Below, one piece after another: positions 39,544 through 48,391 of a DNA stretch of 64,000 bases. The stretch spans positions 1 through 64,000 of the forward strand of contig NZ_QWLJ01000013.1 in assembly GCF_009917385.1 (NCBI RefSeq), written 5' to 3'. The position numbers and the translations under genes are program-made. The DNA comes from Roseburia sp. 1XD42-34. Lineage in GTDB: Bacteria > Bacillota > Bacilli > Bacillales > Amphibacillaceae. The notes below the pieces were generated by a model, which had not been told where the DNA came from, did not search any database, and was given only the letters and a program-made list of their open reading frames with translations. Every line of letters begins with the position of its first letter. Position 1 is the first letter of the stretch.

Positions 39544-41577
39544 ATGAGCAAACAGAGAAACAGACGTCGTCTTCTATTCATCCTAATACTATCAGGAATA
39601 TGCATCGCTTTCGTAATCGGTGTTTACGTCGTTAGTTTTCTTTTAGGTCCTCCACCAATAACGATGAATCAGCAAACAACGCTATATACAAGCTCGGGAG
39701 AACCTTTTAGCGAAGTTGGTAATAAACAAACCGAAAAATTAGTGAAGCTTGATCAGGTTGCTGATGAAGCCATCCACGCTACACTTGCTGTAGAAGATCG
39801 TCATTTTTACGATCATCGTGGGTTTGATGTGAAACGAATTTTTGGAGCGATGGTCGAAAATATAAAAACATTGTCGCTTAAAGAAGGAGCGAGCACGCTA
39901 ACACAGCAATATGCACGAAATTTATATTTAACCCATGAAAAAACATGGTGGCGAAAAATAAAAGAGGCTTTTTTTACCGTGCGACTGGAAATGTTCTACT
40001 CTAAATCGGAAATTTTGGAGGGCTACTTAAATACGATTTATTATGGACATGGAGCTTACGGCATTGAAGCTGCCAGTAACTATTTCTTTAACAAATCTGC
40101 TAGCGAACTTTCCCTAGCAGAAGCTGCCATGCTTGCAGGTGTCCCTAAAGGTCCTACCTACTACTCCCCTTTTAATAACCAAGCAAAGGCGCAGCAACGC
40201 CAACAGCAAATCTTAAAAATCATGGAAAATCAAAAGTTAATTACAAGCAGTGCGTACCAAACAGCGAAAAACGAGGTTTTACATTATCGAAAGAAGGAAG
40301 ATAACAAACAAAACCAAATAGGTAACTATTTTCAGGATACAGCTATAAAAGAAGCAGCAAGCATTTTGGAACTAGATGCTGACGCAGTGCGCAGCGGTGG
40401 ATACCACATTTACACCACCATGCAAAAGCAAGAGCAAACACAGTTAGAAGACCAGATTACAAACACCATTTCTAAGCAAAGTAAAATACAAGCGAGCGGT
40501 TTAGCAATAAACCCGAAAACAGGTGGGATCATTGCTATGGTAGGTGGACGCAGTTATGCAAATAGCCCCTATAACCGAGCCGCACAAGCAAAACGAATGC
40601 CAGGGTCCACCTTTAAGCCTTTTCTATACTACGCTGCTTTAGAACGTGGTTATAATGCTACTACGATGTTAATGAGTCAACCGACTACATTTAAATTAGA
40701 TCAAGGAAGTGTCTATAAACCGAGTAATTTTAATGACTATTATGCGAATAAACCCATTTCGTTAGCACAAGCATTGGCGCTTTCAGATAATATCTATGCA
40801 GTAAAAACAAACATGTTTGTTGGACCTGAAAATCTAGTAGAAACAGCGAGGAACTTTGGTTTTACAAGTGATCTGACAGCTGTCCCTTCCTTAGCACTTG
40901 GTTCAGAAGTTGTATCTATAAAAGAAATGGTTCGTGGGTATAGCATGCTGGCAAACGGCGGAAAGCAACTGGACGTGCATACCGTTACTAAAATAGTGGA
41001 TCAAGAAGGCGATACAGTCTATAATCGATCCAACGAATCAGGCGAACAAATACTTGATCCAAAAAAGGCGTTTATTCTCTCGCATTTAATGACAGGGATG
41101 TTTGATGAGGAGTTGAATGGGTATATGCAAGTAACCGGTTCTACAATGGTTGATCAGCTTGACCGTACATATGCTGGCAAATCAGGGTCTACCGATTCCG
41201 ATAGTTGGATGATTGGCTTTAGCCCCTCCCTTGTCACAGGTGTTTGGGTCGGCTACGATGACAATCGGACGATAGAAGTCGTTAAAGAAATGAGCTACGC
41301 GAAGGATATATGGGCAAGTTTTATGACATCTGTCCATCAGAAACAACCAAACGAGAGTTTCCCTATCCCTTCCGGAGTAGTTGGTGTTCCTGTAGATCCT
41401 GTTACTGGCCAACGAGCAACACCCTATTGCCCCACAAGCAGAGTGATGTTCTTTGAAAAAGGTAACGAGCCAGTTTCCTATTGTAATGTCCATTTACCTG
41501 AAGACAAACCGGATGAACCCCCTACAGAAAAACCAAAGAAAACGATGATTGAAAAGCTATTTGACCTATTTGATTAG
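39544..41577 (+). CDS. pbpG: Class A penicillin-binding protein (PbpG/PbpF-like)
   Basis: Bifunctional murein synthase of 677 aa: one N-terminal membrane anchor (about 10-34), a GT51 glycosyltransferase domain with VEDRHFYDHRGFD (catalytic Glu84) and GASTLTQQYARNLYL, then a transpeptidase domain with the SXXK motif GSTFKPF (Ser355), SDN (about 414) and KSGST (KTG-equivalent). Position next to ywhD matches B. subtilis pbpG, a forespore-expressed PBP needed with PbpF for spore cortex synthesis, so a sporulation role is likely. AGAGGG precedes ATG. Its 3' end runs straight into a family A repeat. Confidence 0.92.
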   Translation: MSKQRNRRRLLFILILSGICIAFVIGVYVVSFLLGPPPITMNQQTTLYTSSGEPFSEVGNKQTEKLVKLDQVADEAIHATLAVEDRHFYDHRGFDVKRIFGAMVENIKTLSLKEGASTLTQQYARNLYLTHEKTWWRKIKEAFFTVRLEMFYSKSEILEGYLNTIYYGHGAYGIEAASNYFFNKSASELSLAEAAMLAGVPKGPTYYSPFNNQAKAQQRQQQILKIMENQKLITSSAYQTAKNEVLHYRKKEDNKQNQIGNYFQDTAIKEAASILELDADAVRSGGYHIYTTMQKQEQTQLEDQITNTISKQSKIQASGLAINPKTGGIIAMVGGRSYANSPYNRAAQAKRMPGSTFKPFLYYAALERGYNATTMLMSQPTTFKLDQGSVYKPSNFNDYYANKPISLAQALALSDNIYAVKTNMFVGPENLVETARNFGFTSDLTAVPSLALGSEVVSIKEMVRGYSMLANGGKQLDVHTVTKIVDQEGDTVYNRSNESGEQILDPKKAFILSHLMTGMFDEELNGYMQVTGSTMVDQLDRTYAGKSGSTDSDSWMIGFSPSLVTGVWVGYDDNRTIEVVKEMSYAKDIWASFMTSVHQKQPNESFPIPSGVVGVPVDPVTGQRATPYCPTSRVMFFEKGNEPVSYCNVHLPEDKPDEPPTEKPKKTMIEKLFDLFD

Positions 41578-41580
41578 CAT

Positions 41581-41790
41581 GAACAAAGGCGCAGAACCCG
41601 GTTAACAACGTAGTGACTGGAGCGAATTACGTGAGATAAAGGAATCACGGTGAGGTAACGAACCGATGATGACTTATCGTAGGGCAATGGAGTGAAGTTG
41701 CCTAGTTGCTGGACTCATGCGCCGGATGCGGACGTGGCTCCGGTAATCTCGTTATCTCCAAGCACCTATGTTTATACTTTCTTATCTTTT
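41581..41790 (+). repeat. Family A repeat between pbpG stop codon and terminator
   Basis: GAACAAAGGCGCAGAACCCGG begins exactly three bases after the pbpG TAG. The copy carries TTAACAACGTAGTGACTGG, GATAAAGGAATCACGGTGAGG, CGATGATGACTTATCGTAGG, GTGAAGTTGCCTAGTTGCTGG, and ends CTTTCTTATCTTTT, which abuts a terminator. If transcribed with pbpG it would form a 210-nt structured 3' UTR. Confidence 0.8.
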
Positions 41791-41836
41791 AAAAAAAGAG
41801 ACCAAATCCAGTTGAACTGAATTCGGCCTCTTTTTT
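41791..41836. terminator. Bidirectional terminator between pbpG and ywhD
   Basis: AAAAAAAGAGACCAAATCCA faces AATTCGGCCTCTTTTTT, a long stem with a few mismatches and T runs on both exits. It serves pbpG on the plus strand and ywhD, about 140 nt away, on the minus strand. Confidence 0.75.
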
Positions 41837-41974
41837 GTCCTAGTAATACATGAATAGCCCATGTAGACTATATTTTACAAACTTCCTACATAAAGTACAA
41901 GGCAAAATCGAAAGGTTCATAACAAAGTCACAAAATGTTCATAATTTATATTTTCACGAACAGATAACCAACTT

Positions 41975-42511
41975 TTATACCGACAATGCCGATTTCAATT
42001 CGTCTGTCGAGTTTTCCCACATATTTCGATCAAAGTCTACCAGAAAGTCCTTCAGCAGCTTCTTGGAATGCTCGTCCATATGGTCGACAACAATTTTTCC
42101 CTTTAAGGATTGCTCCATATGCTTTACATGCTCAGGCATTGATTTATAGGCTCGTTTTATTGAACGATCTACACGCAGTTCACTGCCAGCAACACCAGCA
42201 AAATAAGCCCCGTTTTCATTACGCGCTACATTAACCCAAACAATCCAATATAATTTTCCATTTGGAACTTCGCTTTTATCTGAAAGATACTTTACACGAC
42301 GTTCTATATCACTTCTAGCATGCATTGCTGCCATATCAACATAAGCCTTATTTTCATTTGGATCTACAATGACAGACGACATATTTTCCAAGCTAATGGA
42401 GCCATAGCCATAACCGCCGTGACCATCTGTTGAGTCGTCCTTAATAATTGTAAATTTATTTTTGTTTGAAGACTGATCGGAATTCATTCCGAGACCCTCC
42501 TTCTCATTCAT
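41975..42511 (-). CDS. ywhD: YwhD family protein
   Basis: 178-aa Bacillus-type conserved protein of unknown function, orthologous by content and position (between pbpG and ywgA/ywfO) to B. subtilis YwhD. Features include KFTIIKDDSTDGHGGYGYGSIS near the N-terminus, IDPNENKAYVDMAAMHARSD-like sequence, LYWIVWVNVARNENGAYFAGV, and a helical C-terminus (HVKHMEQSLKGKIVVDHMDEHS). It is cytosolic with no signal or membrane segment. GGAGGG precedes the first ATG. No catalytic motif is recognised. Confidence 0.88.
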   Translation of the reverse strand: MNEKEGLGMNSDQSSNKNKFTIIKDDSTDGHGGYGYGSISLENMSSVIVDPNENKAYVDMAAMHARSDIERRVKYLSDKSEVPNGKLYWIVWVNVARNENGAYFAGVAGSELRVDRSIKRAYKSMPEHVKHMEQSLKGKIVVDHMDEHSKKLLKDFLVDFDRNMWENSTDELKSALSV

Positions 42512-42589
42512 TTATGGTTTTGATTGTAGCATAGTTCAAAACTGCTTCCCATGATTCTGCTTCTTTATAATAAAGTGTATGGAACTGTA

Positions 42590-43084
42590 CTACTGGCGAA
42601 TCTGATCAATAAAGGAAATCGCTTCTTGAATCTCCCCATCCGTATATTTTTGTTTTGGCTTCACTGTATGCACTTTAGTTATGGATTCTTCTAATGGCAA
42701 ATCATCGAAATACAACATCGTTGCGACTAATTCTAAAAATCGTGAGCTTTTTTCCTGCATCGCTGATACTTGAGAAGAAAAATCCGGCATATCCATTTTG
42801 AATTGTTCCAAAAAAGCTTGTCCATCTTCTGTGATTGTATAACGATATTGATGATAATTACTTCTGTCTTCTTTATCTTCTTTAATAAAGCCTAGATTAC
42901 AAAGCTCTTCTACCCGTAACGTTAACTCCTCTGAATATGGGCCATAAAAATGAAATGCGTACTTCTCCTCAAAGGGCATATGGCACTTTTGCAAAATATA
43001 AATCATTTTTTGCAGCTTTTTCCTGCCTGTTACTTCGTTCGCTACTGCAAAAAACTGCATTAGTTTCGCATGATTAGTTAACAT
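42590..43084 (-). CDS. ywgA: YwgA family protein
   Basis: 164-aa protein of the YwgA family, resembling a winged-helix fold: KLMQFFAVANEVTGRKKLQKMIYILQ, then FHFYGPYSEELTLRVEELCNLGFI, then a wing with YRYTITEDGQAFLEQF and a C-terminal helical part. The related antitoxin SocA/YwgA-type domain suggests possible protein-protein regulation, but no partner is evident. Its start overlaps the 3' end of the upstream HD-hydrolase gene by 11 nt, so the two are translationally coupled, as in B. subtilis. Confidence 0.85.
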   Translation of the reverse strand: MLTNHAKLMQFFAVANEVTGRKKLQKMIYILQKCHMPFEEKYAFHFYGPYSEELTLRVEELCNLGFIKEDKEDRSNYHQYRYTITEDGQAFLEQFKMDMPDFSSQVSAMQEKSSRFLELVATMLYFDDLPLEESITKVHTVKPKQKYTDGEIQEAISFIDQIRQ

Positions 43085-44393
43085 GTTTTACCTCTCCCTG
43101 ACCAATTAATATTTCTTTCATCCGTTGTTTTTTGCTTTTATCAGATACCTTCTCTAATAAATCATGTGGATAATAAAGTTTGTGATCGGTTCGTTTTTTA
43201 CCTGAAATAGCTTCAACGATATCCGACTGCCGGGATAATTCACGTAGTTCTCCGTTTGGCATTAATAAGTGAATTGGTAACCGCTCCTCTTCTTCACCAG
43301 GACGGTAAAAGTCATAAGGCAAATCAGAAGAAGAATCGACGACTAAATAATAATCCGGATCTATATGTACCTCCGTAAACAGCTTATGCAGTTCCATCCA
43401 TTCATTCATTTGTGAATTGGGATTAAATTCCACGTATTTAAATAGCCTTCGATTCATAAATCGCTCACAGAGGTCACGCAAAATCTTATCCTCTTCTTGC
43501 TGCCAAAGCTGGAAATAATACGATACGATTCCCTCATCCAATTTCAAATAATCTTCTAATTTTACTTTCCCTATAAAGAAAGATTCAAAATGGGTTGGCT
43601 GTAATTTAAACGCATATGCAGGATCTTCATATAACACTTTTGCTCGTTGCAATATTTTACAAAGAATCACTTCTGCACTTCGTGTAACCGGATGGAAATA
43701 TACTTGCCAATACATTTGATATCGACTCATAATATAATCCTCAACGGCATGCATTCCTGTCGCCTTAATCACAACTTGATCTTCCATTGGACGCATGACA
43801 CGAAGAATTCTTTCCATATCAAAATGACCGTAACTAACTCCTGTAAAGTAAGCATCTCGTTGTAAATAATCCATTCGATCTGCATCAATTTGGCTGGAAA
43901 TTAAACTTACTACTAATTGATCCTGGTATGTTTTAGCTATCACATCGGCTACCTTCTGCGCAAAGCCTTTCTCTACTCGTTCTAAAATGGCATTCACTTC
44001 TGTATGCCCTAAAATGATTTGTTGTGTATAATGTTCATGATCCAGCTTAAATACCTTTTCAAAGGAATGGGAGAACGGTCCATGACCCAAATCATGTAAT
44101 AAAGCTGCACATAAACAAAGAAGGCGCTCCTCTTTATTCCAATGTGGACGTCCTTCAAAGTTTGTCAGTATTCTTCGTACAATTTCATAAACGCCCAGTG
44201 AGTGATTAAAGCGACTATGCTCGGCTCCGTGAAAGGTTAAATTAGTAGTACCTAATTGCTTAATTCTTCGTAGTCTTTGAAATTCAGGGGTGGCAATTAA
44301 GTCCCAAATCACGCGATCTCTCACATGGACGTATCGATGTACCGGGTCTTTGAACACCTTTTCTTCGTGAAGTTGCTCATTCTTATATTCCAT
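43074..44393 (-). CDS. ywfO: HD-domain phosphohydrolase YwfO
   Basis: 439-aa metal-dependent HD hydrolase of the dGTPase/SAMHD1-like group. The metal ligands are visible in HSRFNHSLGVYEIVRRIL near residue 59, ALLHDLGHGPFSHSFEKVF near residue 97 (HD pair) and SSQIDADRMDYLQRDAYFTG near residue 175 (distal Asp). The C-terminal half is helical with FMNRRLFKYVEF. Some relatives hydrolyse dNTPs; the substrate here is not established. It forms an operon with ywgA. The ribosome binding site ahead of 44393 is weak (GGATGAAA). A family B repeat starts about 170 nt upstream. Confidence 0.88.
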   Translation of the reverse strand: MEYKNEQLHEEKVFKDPVHRYVHVRDRVIWDLIATPEFQRLRRIKQLGTTNLTFHGAEHSRFNHSLGVYEIVRRILTNFEGRPHWNKEERLLCLCAALLHDLGHGPFSHSFEKVFKLDHEHYTQQIILGHTEVNAILERVEKGFAQKVADVIAKTYQDQLVVSLISSQIDADRMDYLQRDAYFTGVSYGHFDMERILRVMRPMEDQVVIKATGMHAVEDYIMSRYQMYWQVYFHPVTRSAEVILCKILQRAKVLYEDPAYAFKLQPTHFESFFIGKVKLEDYLKLDEGIVSYYFQLWQQEEDKILRDLCERFMNRRLFKYVEFNPNSQMNEWMELHKLFTEVHIDPDYYLVVDSSSDLPYDFYRPGEEEERLPIHLLMPNGELRELSRQSDIVEAISGKKRTDHKLYYPHDLLEKVSDKSKKQRMKEILIGQGEVKHVN

Positions 44394-44564
44394 GTATTTT
44401 CATCCGTTTCTTTTCGTCGATTTCTTTTTATTATATAATAGATAGGCTGAAGAAAAAAGGGTAAAGTAAACATATGACGTGGCGACTATTTCATTTTTTT
44501 GCCCATAACCATCACATTTGCTACTACCAAGCAGTAAACAGCCTCGGGTCACATGCTTCAGATA

Positions 44565-44735
44565 AAGTGAATCTTCCATCAATGGGGTTTTCATTCATCC
44601 CTCACGATTGTTAGAGGAACGAATTGGGCATTTAGGCGCTGTAATCTCCCACTTAGACTATGTTGTAGTAGAATTTCTTCAATTCTTGTAGTGGGAGTCT
44701 TTCAGCACATTATCTGCGGGATAAAGTGAAACTCA
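44565..44735 (+). repeat. Family B repeat upstream of ywfO, with start of a second unit
   Basis: It begins GATAAAGTGAATCTTCC and contains GAATTGGGCATTTAGGCGCTGTAATCTCCCACTT and GTGGGAGTCTTTCAGCACATTATCTGCGGGATAAA. The closing GATAAA is immediately followed by GTGAAACTCATTTTG, which is the beginning of another B unit, so B copies can join head to tail through GATAAA. Confidence 0.75.
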
Positions 44736-44796
44736 TTTTGTATGTGAGACTTACGACACATTGCATAGGGACACTCTTAAGCAATGTGTTCCACTA

Positions 44797-45003
44797 GAAC
44801 AAAGGCGCAAGTGCCCGTTTAGGAACGTAGCGAATGGAACGAGTCAACTGAGATAAAGGAATCACGGTGAGGCGACGAACCGATGATGACTTATCGTAGG
44901 GCGATTCGTGAAGTCGCCTAGTTGCTGGGCGATGGAGCCGGACGTGGCTTCGGTTATTTTGTTATCTCCAAGCGCCTAAATTTATACTTTCTTATTCTAT
45001 AAA
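44797..45003 (+). repeat. Family A repeat upstream of lipL
   Basis: GAACAAAGGCGCAAGTGCCC, GAACGTAGCGAATGGAACG, the internal GATAAAGGAATCACGGTGAGG, CGATGATGACTTATCGTAGG, GTGAAGTCGCCTAGTTGCTGG and the 3' end CTTTCTTATTCTAT. It ends about 40 nt before the lipL start, so the lipL promoter lies within or at the edge of the repeat. Confidence 0.8.
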
Positions 45004-45044
45004 ATATGATACGTTATTAGCGTAAAAAAAAGGTCAGGTGCTTT

Positions 45045-45905
45045 ATGAAAAACTGGAAAAACTTGATAGCCCAAACAACTTTTCGTTATATAGATCATTC
45101 AAGCACAAAGATATTTGATCAAGAAGCTTATACAGCTCTTCACTCATTTGCAATTGATGATGCCCTAGCATTATCAGTTAGTGATCAATTATCTCCACCA
45201 ACCATGAGGCTATGGGTGCACTCTAATACAATTGTACTTGGAATTCCCGATGCAAAACTGCCTTATATCAACGAAGGTGTACAGCAATTACGGCAAGCTG
45301 GGTTTCATGTTGTTGTTCGGAACTCTGGCGGACTTGCAGTTGCTTTAGATAACGGTGTATTAAATATCTCCCTTATTTTCCCTGATGTCAAAAAATTATC
45401 CATTCATGAAGGATACGAAGCGATGGTTAACTTTGTTCAATACATGTTAAGAGATCTGACTACCAAGATTGAAGCCTATGAGATTGCTCACTCTTATTGT
45501 CCCGGAGACTATGATTTAAGTATTAACGGGAAAAAATTTGCTGGAATATCACAGCGTCGTGTGAAGGATGGTGCAGCGGTTCAAATCTATCTAGATGTGG
45601 AAGGAAATAGTTACAAACGAGCAAGCGTCATTAGAGACTTTTATATAACTAGCAAAAAAGGCGAACCAACCAAGTTTAGTTATCCAATGGTGGACCCAAA
45701 CGTGATGAGCTCTTTATCAGAGTTGCTACAAACTCCCCTAACGGTAAAAGATGTCAAGATAAGAGCGATGAACGCATTATTAGAGGTTTGTGAACATGTT
45801 ATCGAAAAAGATTTTACGCAAACAGAATATGCTCATTATCGAAAACGGTTAGCACAGATGAAAAAGCGTAACGAACCAATTATTTTTAGAAAAAAAGATA
45901 GTTAG
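45045..45905 (+). CDS. lipL: Octanoyl-[GcvH]:protein N-octanoyltransferase
   Basis: Lipoate-assembly amidotransferase: takes octanoate from GcvH and places it on the E2 subunits of 2-oxo acid dehydrogenases. The 286-aa protein has the BPL/LipA-LplA fold with VVVRNSGGLAVALDNGVLNISL near residue 88, the catalytic Cys in AHSYCPGDYDLSINGKKFAG near residue 150, the position of the nucleophile in B. subtilis LipL, and SQRRVKDGAAVQIYLDVEG. It is in the ywfL position between ywfO and pta, as in B. subtilis. The ribosome binding site is weak (AGGTCAGGTG). Confidence 0.92.
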   Translation: MKNWKNLIAQTTFRYIDHSSTKIFDQEAYTALHSFAIDDALALSVSDQLSPPTMRLWVHSNTIVLGIPDAKLPYINEGVQQLRQAGFHVVVRNSGGLAVALDNGVLNISLIFPDVKKLSIHEGYEAMVNFVQYMLRDLTTKIEAYEIAHSYCPGDYDLSINGKKFAGISQRRVKDGAAVQIYLDVEGNSYKRASVIRDFYITSKKGEPTKFSYPMVDPNVMSSLSELLQTPLTVKDVKIRAMNALLEVCEHVIEKDFTQTEYAHYRKRLAQMKKRNEPIIFRKKDS

Positions 45906-46095
45906 ATATCCCTTCTCCATAACAAACCTAAAATGAGTTCATCTTCTCCTGCTACATGCTAATGGTAGCAAAGCTCCCGTATTGTCACTAAGCTAAGCAC
46001 CTATTCTTCAGGTCTTAACAATAGACAGATCCACCCTACTTTCTATCTTATCTGCTCTAGGTCAAAGCTTTGCAACCAACTTAAAAATTAAATTT

Positions 46096-46138
46096 GCCCT
46101 TTATAGCTAAACTCGTGAAAGAGTTCACTATAAAGGGC
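46096..46138 (-). terminator. Intrinsic terminator of pta
   Basis: A perfect 11-bp inverted repeat GCCCTTTATAG / CTATAAAGGGC (46096-46106 with 46128-46138), with an inner smaller hairpin (ACTCGTGAAAGAGT), lies 17 nt beyond the pta stop. T-rich sequence follows on the minus strand. Confidence 0.7.
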
Positions 46139-46154
46139 ATAAACCTTGCTTCGA

Positions 46155-47132
46155 TTAAGCTTGTGCTGCTGTGATTAACGCTAAATTATAGACATCCTCA
46201 GCGTTACATCCGCGGGACAAATCATTTACGGGCTTATTTAAGCCTTGTAAAATCGGACCAACTGCTTCAAACCCACCTAAGCGTTGAGCAATTTTATAGC
46301 CAATATTTCCTGCTTCAAGACTTGGGAAAATAAATACATTAGCATCTCCTTGCAATACTGCGCCAGGAGCTTTTTTCTTAGCTACACTTGGTACAAACGC
46401 AGCATCAAATTGGAATTCACCATCAATAACTAATGATGGATTCTTTTCTTTTGCAATATGCAATGCTTCTACGACACGCTCTGTTTCTTCTGATTTCGCT
46501 GATCCCTTTGTAGAAAAGCTTAACATAGCAACACGCGGGTCTACGTCAAATAGCTTTGCAGTATTGGCACTTTCGACTGCAATTTCTGCTAGATCTTGAC
46601 TATCGGGAGCGATATTAATCGCACAATCTGCAAACACATATTTTTCATCACCGCGAACCATGATAAATACACCTGATGTCTTTTTTACTCCTTCTTTTGT
46701 TTTAATGATTTGTAAAGCAGGTCTAACTGTGTCTGCCGTAGAATGGGTAGCCCCACTTACAAGACCGTCCGCCTGATTCATATACACAAGCATCGTGCCA
46801 AAGTAGTTTTCATCTAAAAGTATTTTTTGTGCATCCTCTTTTGTCGCTTTTCCTTTACGGCGTTCCACAAATGTTTCCACCATTAAATCAAATTCGGCAA
46901 ACTCTTTCGGATCAATGATTTTACATTGTGAAACATCTACGCCTGCTTCTTGCGCTTTCTGCTTTATCTCTGCCTTATCACCGAGAAGAACCGGTACTAA
47001 CACCTCAGCGGCAGCCAGTTGACTTGCAGCAGTCAATATACGTTCATCTGTCCCCTCTGGGAAGACAATAGATTTAGATTGGCTCGAAATTTTTTCTTGC
47101 ATTTGTTTAAATAATTCACTCACTGTTGACAA
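46155..47132 (-). CDS. pta: Phosphate acetyltransferase
   Basis: Converts acetyl-CoA and phosphate to acetyl-phosphate, the first step of acetate overflow and ATP-yielding fermentation, and the outlet for acetyl-CoA made by pyruvate formate-lyase. The 325-aa protein is the short catalytic-domain-only form. Motifs are SIVFPEGTDERILTAA, GLVSGATHSTADTVRPALQII near residue 125, VFADCAINIAPDSQDLAEIA near 170, and C-terminal GNIGYKIAQRLGGFEAVGPILQGLNKPVNDLSRG. AGGAGG precedes the ATG. It is divergent from hemQ, as ywfJ(pta)-ywfI(hemQ) in B. subtilis. Confidence 0.96.
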   Translation of the reverse strand: MSTVSELFKQMQEKISSQSKSIVFPEGTDERILTAASQLAAAEVLVPVLLGDKAEIKQKAQEAGVDVSQCKIIDPKEFAEFDLMVETFVERRKGKATKEDAQKILLDENYFGTMLVYMNQADGLVSGATHSTADTVRPALQIIKTKEGVKKTSGVFIMVRGDEKYVFADCAINIAPDSQDLAEIAVESANTAKLFDVDPRVAMLSFSTKGSAKSEETERVVEALHIAKEKNPSLVIDGEFQFDAAFVPSVAKKKAPGAVLQGDANVFIFPSLEAGNIGYKIAQRLGGFEAVGPILQGLNKPVNDLSRGCNAEDVYNLALITAAQA

Positions 47133-47566
47133 ACCTCCTAAATGATTATACTTAAATAGTAGATGATTTTACGAGCAAATGAAAGTATTTCTCTTTTCTA
47201 TTGCTTATTTTTTGACATTCTCATGACAATTATCAACCTAACTGCTTGTTCAGGGTCTATATCATGCTTAGTATGCCTTATTTATGCTATAGTAAAGGCA
47301 GAATTGCATCATTTTTCATGTTTATCTATACATGTAACTCGCAGAAAATCCTTTTCTTCCTTCCTCAAGAGGAATTTGAACGAAGAACCGATTCGTTGCG
47401 AAGGCTTTAAGGTAGTAAACATCAGTGAGGATAAAAAAGACTCTCCCTGATGGAAGATTTCTTTATACACTACTGCTCAAGAAGTAATATGCGATATAAG
47501 CTTGCTTTGCTTCGTTTGCTTTTTGAATAAGTTTTTAACGATTTCATAAATAAAGGGGAGATTATA
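47133..47566. other. Divergent pta-hemQ intergenic region
   Basis: About 430 bases without a gene. They must hold both promoters. One hairpin is visible near 47421-47454 (CATCAGTGAGG opposite CTCTCCCTGATGG), about 110 nt upstream of hemQ, of unknown role. Its first arm resembles the CATCAGCG arm of family B, but no other B sequence surrounds it. Confidence 0.4.
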
Positions 47567-48313
47567 ATGGTAGAAGCAGTAGAAACGATGGATGGCTGGT
47601 ATAGCCTGCATGATTTTCGAACAGTAGATTGGGGCTCATGGAAATTAGCCAGTGAAGATGAACGACAAGAGGCTATTGCTAGCTTACAGCAAATGATTAC
47701 TCAATGGGAAAAAGTAGAATTAGCTAAAAATGGCAGCCATGCACTATATAATATTGTTGGACAAAAAGCTGATTTGATGTTTATGTTCCTGCGTCCAACT
47801 ACGAACGAATTAGCAGCGATTGAAAATGAACTGAATAAATCAAAAATAGGAGAGTTCTTAATTCCTGCTCATTCTTATTTTTCCGTAGTTGAATTATCAA
47901 AATATCGCCCTTACAAAGAAGAGCACCCAGAATTAATTCCAGAAGTTGCAAAACGACTTAAACCGATTCTTCCTAAATGGGAGCATGTCTGTTTTTATCC
48001 TATGGATCGACGCCGCCACGGTGAGGAAAACTGGTATACATTAGAAAAAGATGTACGTGGCAAATTGTTGTATGAACATAGTATGACCGGCCGCAAATAT
48101 GCAGGGAAAGTTTCCCAAATCATCACTGGATCCATCGGACTCGATGATTGGGAATGGGGCGTTACATTATTCGCTCACGATCCACTACAATTCAAAAAAA
48201 TTGTATATGAAATGCGATTCGATGAGGTTAGCTCTAAATACGGAGAGTTTGGAGAGTTCTTTGTCGGTAACCATCTTGCCAACAAAGATATTATATCTTT
48301 TTTTGAAATATAG
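47567..48313 (+). CDS. hemQ: Coproheme decarboxylase HemQ
   Basis: Last enzyme of the Gram-positive (coproporphyrin-dependent) haem pathway: oxidatively decarboxylates coproheme III to haem b. It belongs to the chlorite-dismutase superfamily. The 248-aa protein contains FMFLRPTTNELAAIENELNKS, SYFSVVELSKYRP, and the HemQ-typical VCFYPMDRRRHGEENWYTLEKDVR near residues 140-163 (reactive Tyr and Arg region), GRKYAGKVSQIITGSIGLDDWEWGVTLFA, and YGEFGEFFVG. AAGGGGAG precedes ATG. It supplies haem for the oxidase operon nearby. Confidence 0.94.
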   Translation: MVEAVETMDGWYSLHDFRTVDWGSWKLASEDERQEAIASLQQMITQWEKVELAKNGSHALYNIVGQKADLMFMFLRPTTNELAAIENELNKSKIGEFLIPAHSYFSVVELSKYRPYKEEHPELIPEVAKRLKPILPKWEHVCFYPMDRRRHGEENWYTLEKDVRGKLLYEHSMTGRKYAGKVSQIITGSIGLDDWEWGVTLFAHDPLQFKKIVYEMRFDEVSSKYGEFGEFFVGNHLANKDIISFFEI

Positions 48314-48346
48314 TTAATTTAAATATGATAACCTATTGGTAACTAA

Positions 48347-48391
48347 GAAACGCCCTGTTATGTGATAATTTATCACATAACAGGGCGTTTC
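48347..48391 (+). terminator. Strong intrinsic terminator of hemQ
   Basis: A perfect 22-bp inverted repeat (48347-48368 with 48370-48391), arm GAAACGCCCTGTTATGTGATAA, with a minimal loop and T-rich sequence after it. It lies about 33 nt after the hemQ stop. Confidence 0.85.
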
